Shown: piece after piece, positions 5,956 to 8,466 of the stretch
How positions within the stretch are numbered: position 1 is the stretch's first letter
Layout of the letters: every line of letters starts with the position of its first letter
Origin: a candidate division TA06 bacterium DG_78
GTDB lineage: Bacteria > Hydrothermota > Tepidihabitantia > SM23-42
Length of the DNA stretch: 8,466 bases
Assembly (NCBI GenBank): GCA_001303225.1
Contig: LJNI01000095.1
Location: 1 to 8,466 of the forward strand
Direction of reading: 5' to 3'
The notes under the pieces: generated by a model
Database searches by the model: none
What the model was told of the DNA's origin: nothing
The model's input: only the letters and a program-made list of their open reading frames with translations
Translations under genes and position numbers: made by a program

Positions 5956-6554
5956 CATTTGGCGGTCATATGATCCACCTCGTGGTCATCCTCTTTGCCT
6001 CGGTCTTCACTGAAAATATTTTGCTTGCGCGTTTTCTCGGTATGTGCTCATTCCTCTCAGTGTCACGCCAGGTAAAAACTGCAGTGGGTCTCGGTTTTGC
6101 CGTCGTCTTTGTAATGACCTTTACAGTTGCTCTTGATTGGCTTGCCTTTCAATATATTCTGCAGCCCTTCCACCTTGAATTTTTCCGCTTTATCCTCTTT
6201 ATTATCATCATTGCTGCCTTTGTTCAATTCGTGGAGATGGTGATTGAACGCTACTCACCTGCGCTGTACCAAACGTTAGGAATTTTCCTTCCTCTCATCA
6301 CGGTAAACTGTGCTATCTTAGGAGCATCGCTCTTCATGGTCATCCGGGATTATAATCTTGCTGAGGGTATTGCATTTGGTCTCGGCAGCGGTATTGGCTG
6401 GATGCTCGCAATCGTGGCAATGGCTGGTATTCGTGAAAAACTCACCACTGCGCGAATTCCTGCCGGCTTACAAGGACCTGGCATTACCCTTATCATCGCT
6501 GGGCTCATGGCGCTCGCCTTTATCGGTTTTACTGGCGTGCTCTCAGGAAGATAA
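5952..6554 (+). CDS. nqrE: Na+-translocating NADH:quinone oxidoreductase subunit E
   Basis: Partner of NqrD in the membrane, inverted in topology, sharing the intramembrane iron-sulfur centre. 200 residues, about six transmembrane segments. Diagnostic stretches: FTENILLARFLGMCSFLSVS (19-38), LGIFLPLITVNCAILGASLF (109-128), GSGIGWMLAIVAMAGIREK (about 147-165). Ligand cysteines are Cys32 and Cys120. The start at 5952 has AGGGAG (5939-5944) seven bases upstream and a 4-base ATGA overlap with nqrD. The in-frame ATG at 5970 would place the first Cys at 26, as in Vibrio, and is a possible alternative, but has only a weak ribosome site. Confidence 0.95.
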   Translation: MTFGGHMIHLVVILFASVFTENILLARFLGMCSFLSVSRQVKTAVGLGFAVVFVMTFTVALDWLAFQYILQPFHLEFFRFILFIIIIAAFVQFVEMVIERYSPALYQTLGIFLPLITVNCAILGASLFMVIRDYNLAEGIAFGLGSGIGWMLAIVAMAGIREKLTTARIPAGLQGPGITLIIAGLMALAFIGFTGVLSGR

Positions 6555-7667
6555 ATGGGTACGATAATCATCGCCATTGTTATTATCAGTGGTGTCGGTG
6601 CGTTCCTTGCAACACTTCTTGTGTTTGCCGAACGTGTCATCACCAATTATGGCGATGTTGAGGTTGATATTAATAAAGGAGATAAAAAGTTCACAGTGCG
6701 CGGTGGCGGCTCACTCCTCGAAACGCTCACCAACCAAAAAATTTTTATACCATCTGCCTGTGGTGGACGAGGCACGTGTGGCTACTGTAAAGTGAAGGTG
6801 CTCGAGGGTGCTGGCACGCTCCTGCCGACTGAAGAACCGTACATGGATGCACAAGAACGTGCTGAGGGAATTCGACTCTCTTGTCAAATCAAGGTCCGTA
6901 ATAAGATTGAGATTGAGATACCGGGAGACCTCCTCACGATTAGGGAATATTCCTGTACCTGTGAAAAGATTATTGATTACACATACGACATGAAGCAGTT
7001 CAATCTGAAATTAGTCGAACCGACAAGCATTACGTATACGCCAGGCCAGTATATTCAGCTCCTCGCTCCAGCATACGAAGGAAGTCCTGAAGAAGTGTAC
7101 CGTGCCTATTCTATCTCATCTGATCCTGCAAATAAAAGCGGCATCGAACTGATTGTCCGCCGCGTTCCTGATGGAATCTGTACGACGTATCTCTTTGACC
7201 ACCTCAAAGAAGATGACACAGTAAGGGTCAATGGACCTTATGGCAAGTTTTATCTTCGTGATACAAATGCACCGATTATCTTCATTGCCGGTGGTTCAGG
7301 TATTGCTCCAATTAAATGCATACTCCACCACATGAAGAACACCACTATCAAACGCAAAGCCGTCTTCTTTTTTGGAGTACGTACCACAAAAGACCTCTTT
7401 CTCGTCGAGGAGATGAAGCAATTTGAAAAAGAGTTAGCAGACTTCACATTTATCCCTGTTGTATCACAGCCAGAAGAAGGTTCAGATTGGCACGGTGCTA
7501 CAGGACGCGTGACCACTGTTGCTGAAGAATTCCTGAAGCGGATGCCTACAGTGAGTGATTGTGAAGGGTATCTCTGCGGAAGCCCAGGTATGATCGATTC
7601 TGCAGTTAAGATACTGGCAGATCTGGGTATTCCTGAAGATAAACATTATTATGATAAGTTTTCATAA
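6555..7667 (+). CDS. nqrF: Na+-translocating NADH:quinone oxidoreductase subunit F (NADH-oxidising)
   Basis: Entry point for electrons: NADH reduces FAD, which passes electrons to a [2Fe-2S] cluster. 370 residues (Vibrio ~407). One N-terminal membrane anchor (about 4-25), then a plant-type ferredoxin domain (about 35-125) with cluster ligands Cys69, Cys75, Cys78 and Cys110. Next is a ferredoxin-reductase FAD domain with Arg183-Ala-Tyr-Ser (FAD binding) and NGPYGKF (226-232). The NADH domain has GGSGIAPI (246-253) and CGSPGM (341-346), and an aromatic C-terminus (HYYDKFS). This ferredoxin-reductase fusion is absent from Rnf complexes and identifies the operon as Nqr-type. It follows the nqrE stop directly, with AGGA (6545-6548) six bases before ATG. 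Confidence 0.96.
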   Translation: MGTIIIAIVIISGVGAFLATLLVFAERVITNYGDVEVDINKGDKKFTVRGGGSLLETLTNQKIFIPSACGGRGTCGYCKVKVLEGAGTLLPTEEPYMDAQERAEGIRLSCQIKVRNKIEIEIPGDLLTIREYSCTCEKIIDYTYDMKQFNLKLVEPTSITYTPGQYIQLLAPAYEGSPEEVYRAYSISSDPANKSGIELIVRRVPDGICTTYLFDHLKEDDTVRVNGPYGKFYLRDTNAPIIFIAGGSGIAPIKCILHHMKNTTIKRKAVFFFGVRTTKDLFLVEEMKQFEKELADFTFIPVVSQPEEGSDWHGATGRVTTVAEEFLKRMPTVSDCEGYLCGSPGMIDSAVKILADLGIPEDKHYYDKFS

Positions 7668-7679
7668 AGTGAGGATATC

Positions 7680-8138
7680 ATGAAAAAATCACCACAACAG
7701 GATAAACTCGAAGCCTTGTTGCGTTCTTCCAAGTTGTCTGCCTGTGGTTTTCTCGGTGAAGACAAACGTTCTCTCTGGGAAATTATCGATGCCGATGCAA
7801 CAGAACTCGAGAGGCTCGGTAGGACCAGAGAAGATGTTGCTGCGCGCATGCAAGAGCTCACTGACCAGGCAGTTCCTGCACTCGGTGACTGGGTAAAGGT
7901 CGGTAAAATGTTCCAAGTTTGTGTTGATGATAACCGAGGAATGATACCGTGTCCTTGGCCGCATGCAGTACGCTGTTTAAAACGCATCACCACTATCCAC
8001 CATCTAAAAACAGGTAAGACTGTACGCTGGTCAGATCTCAATATTCATCTCATCAAAGAACACGGATTCTTTGAGGGTAAAGGGGCACCATTCAGAATCG
8101 AACCAAAAGATCTGGTTGATAGTATCTTCGCTAGCTAA
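7680..8138 (+). CDS. Conserved protein of unknown function, last gene of the nqr cluster
   Basis: 152 residues, soluble, no signal peptide or membrane segment. I do not recognise a named family, though it looks like a conserved bacterial protein. Visible parts: an N-terminal helix leading to SACGFLGEDKRSLWEIIDAD (20-39), a charged helical segment with LERLGRTREDVAARMQELTD (43-62), a short beta region, then RGMIPCPWPHAVRC (86-99) and a C-terminal TVRWSDLNIHLIKEHGFFEG block (114-133). Cys91, His95, Cys99, His123 and His128 could make a metal site, which is inference only. It begins 12 bases after nqrF with GAGG (7671-7674) before ATG, so it is very likely co-transcribed. It is neither NqrM nor ApbE, the known Nqr maturation factors, judged by sequence character. 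Confidence 0.8.
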   Translation: MKKSPQQDKLEALLRSSKLSACGFLGEDKRSLWEIIDADATELERLGRTREDVAARMQELTDQAVPALGDWVKVGKMFQVCVDDNRGMIPCPWPHAVRCLKRITTIHHLKTGKTVRWSDLNIHLIKEHGFFEGKGAPFRIEPKDLVDSIFAS

Positions 8139-8255
8139 CCCTACAACGTTATTTAAAAACCCCTCTATAGCAAGTACAACAACGCTTTCCACACCATTCT
8201 CAAAATAAACTAATTAGCAAAACTGGTGTCTAAAAAGTAGAAGAAGGAGGTTATC

Positions 8256-8466
8256 ATGGCAGAAAGATACTTGAGCAAATGGGAACCATTTAGAGATTTA
8301 GTAAGCCTGAGAACTGACATGGATCGTCTCTTCAATGCATTCCTTGGCGGTCTGCCAGAGGAAAGAGAAGGGTTCTGGTCACCTGCGTTAGATATTGAGG
8401 AAAATAATGGCAATCTTTTGGTTAAAGCAGAAATTCCAGGTATGACAAAGGACGATATTAAAGTAA
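8256..8466 (+). CDS. Small heat-shock protein, Hsp20/alpha-crystallin family (3' truncated)
   Basis: The first 70 residues are visible; the gene runs off the window. Hsp20 proteins are ATP-independent cytoplasmic holdases that bind unfolding proteins. The N-terminal arm has WEPFRDLVSLRTDMDRLFN (9-27), and the alpha-crystallin domain begins with FWSPALDIEENNGNLLVKAE (about 40-59) followed by IPGMTKDDIKV (60-70), a characteristic block. The start is set by a strong AAGGAGG (8244-8250) five bases before ATG. The 117-bp gap after the preceding gene shows no convincing terminator or consensus promoter, so it may be read through from the nqr operon or use a stress promoter I cannot identify. Confidence 0.95.
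   Translation, partial: MAERYLSKWEPFRDLVSLRTDMDRLFNAFLGGLPEEREGFWSPALDIEENNGNLLVKAEIPGMTKDDIKV

Noticed and set aside
3717..6554. Naming the operon rnf (RnfD, G, E, A)
   Set aside because: NqrB and NqrC are short like RnfD and RnfG, but the NqrD/E sequences are Nqr-type, the last subunit is the ferredoxin-reductase fusion NqrF, and no RnfB or RnfC is present.
8214..8234. CIRCE (HrcA) operator before the Hsp20 gene
   Set aside because: TTAG and CTAA ends are present but the inner arms do not match the TTAGCACTC/GAGTGCTAA consensus; too degenerate to call.
8139..8255. Terminator or sigma-32/sigma-70 promoter between the unknown gene and Hsp20
   Set aside because: GTTATTTAAAAAC is a weak AT palindrome without a GC stem, and no -35/-10 pair at acceptable spacing was found.

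Overview
The window reads as a piece of a chromosome from an uncultured or poorly characterised bacterium, most likely of the FCB-superphylum or a related candidate phylum (an inference). Two secreted repeat proteins carry C-terminal FlgD/type-A-sorting-like tails of the kind common in Bacteroidota, Cloacimonadota, Marinimicrobia and WOR-3-like lineages. The window also has an Nqr-type sodium pump operon. The left third is AT-rich; the operon is richer in GC.

Left part (1-2806, + strand): the 3' part of a right-handed beta-helix surface protein, followed by a beta-propeller surface protein with its own promoter. The two share a nearly identical C-terminal tail at the DNA level. The second copy carries an in-frame 30-bp GC-rich palindromic insert. 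A hairpin flanked by an A-tract and a T-tract (about 2817-2850) looks like a shared bidirectional terminator between this gene and the convergent lipoprotein-like gene (2869-3426, - strand).

Middle (3427-3716): a 290-bp divergent intergenic region with no gene. It holds two outward-facing promoters (TTGACA, 16-bp spacer, TATAAT or TATTAT) whose -35 boxes lie in a perfect 10-bp inverted repeat. Between them are four inverted-repeat structures, one of which overlaps the -35 box of the operon promoter.

Right part (3717-8138, + strand): five tightly packed genes for NqrB, NqrC, NqrD, NqrE and NqrF of the Na+-translocating NADH:quinone oxidoreductase, then a co-directional conserved gene of unknown function. 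NqrF takes electrons from NADH through FAD and a [2Fe-2S] centre. The NqrD/E membrane iron-sulfur site and the covalent flavins on NqrC and NqrB pass them on, coupled to Na+ export. No nqrA precedes nqrB, and NqrB, NqrC and NqrF are shorter than the well-studied Vibrio subunits. The window closes with the start of a small heat-shock protein (Hsp20) gene.
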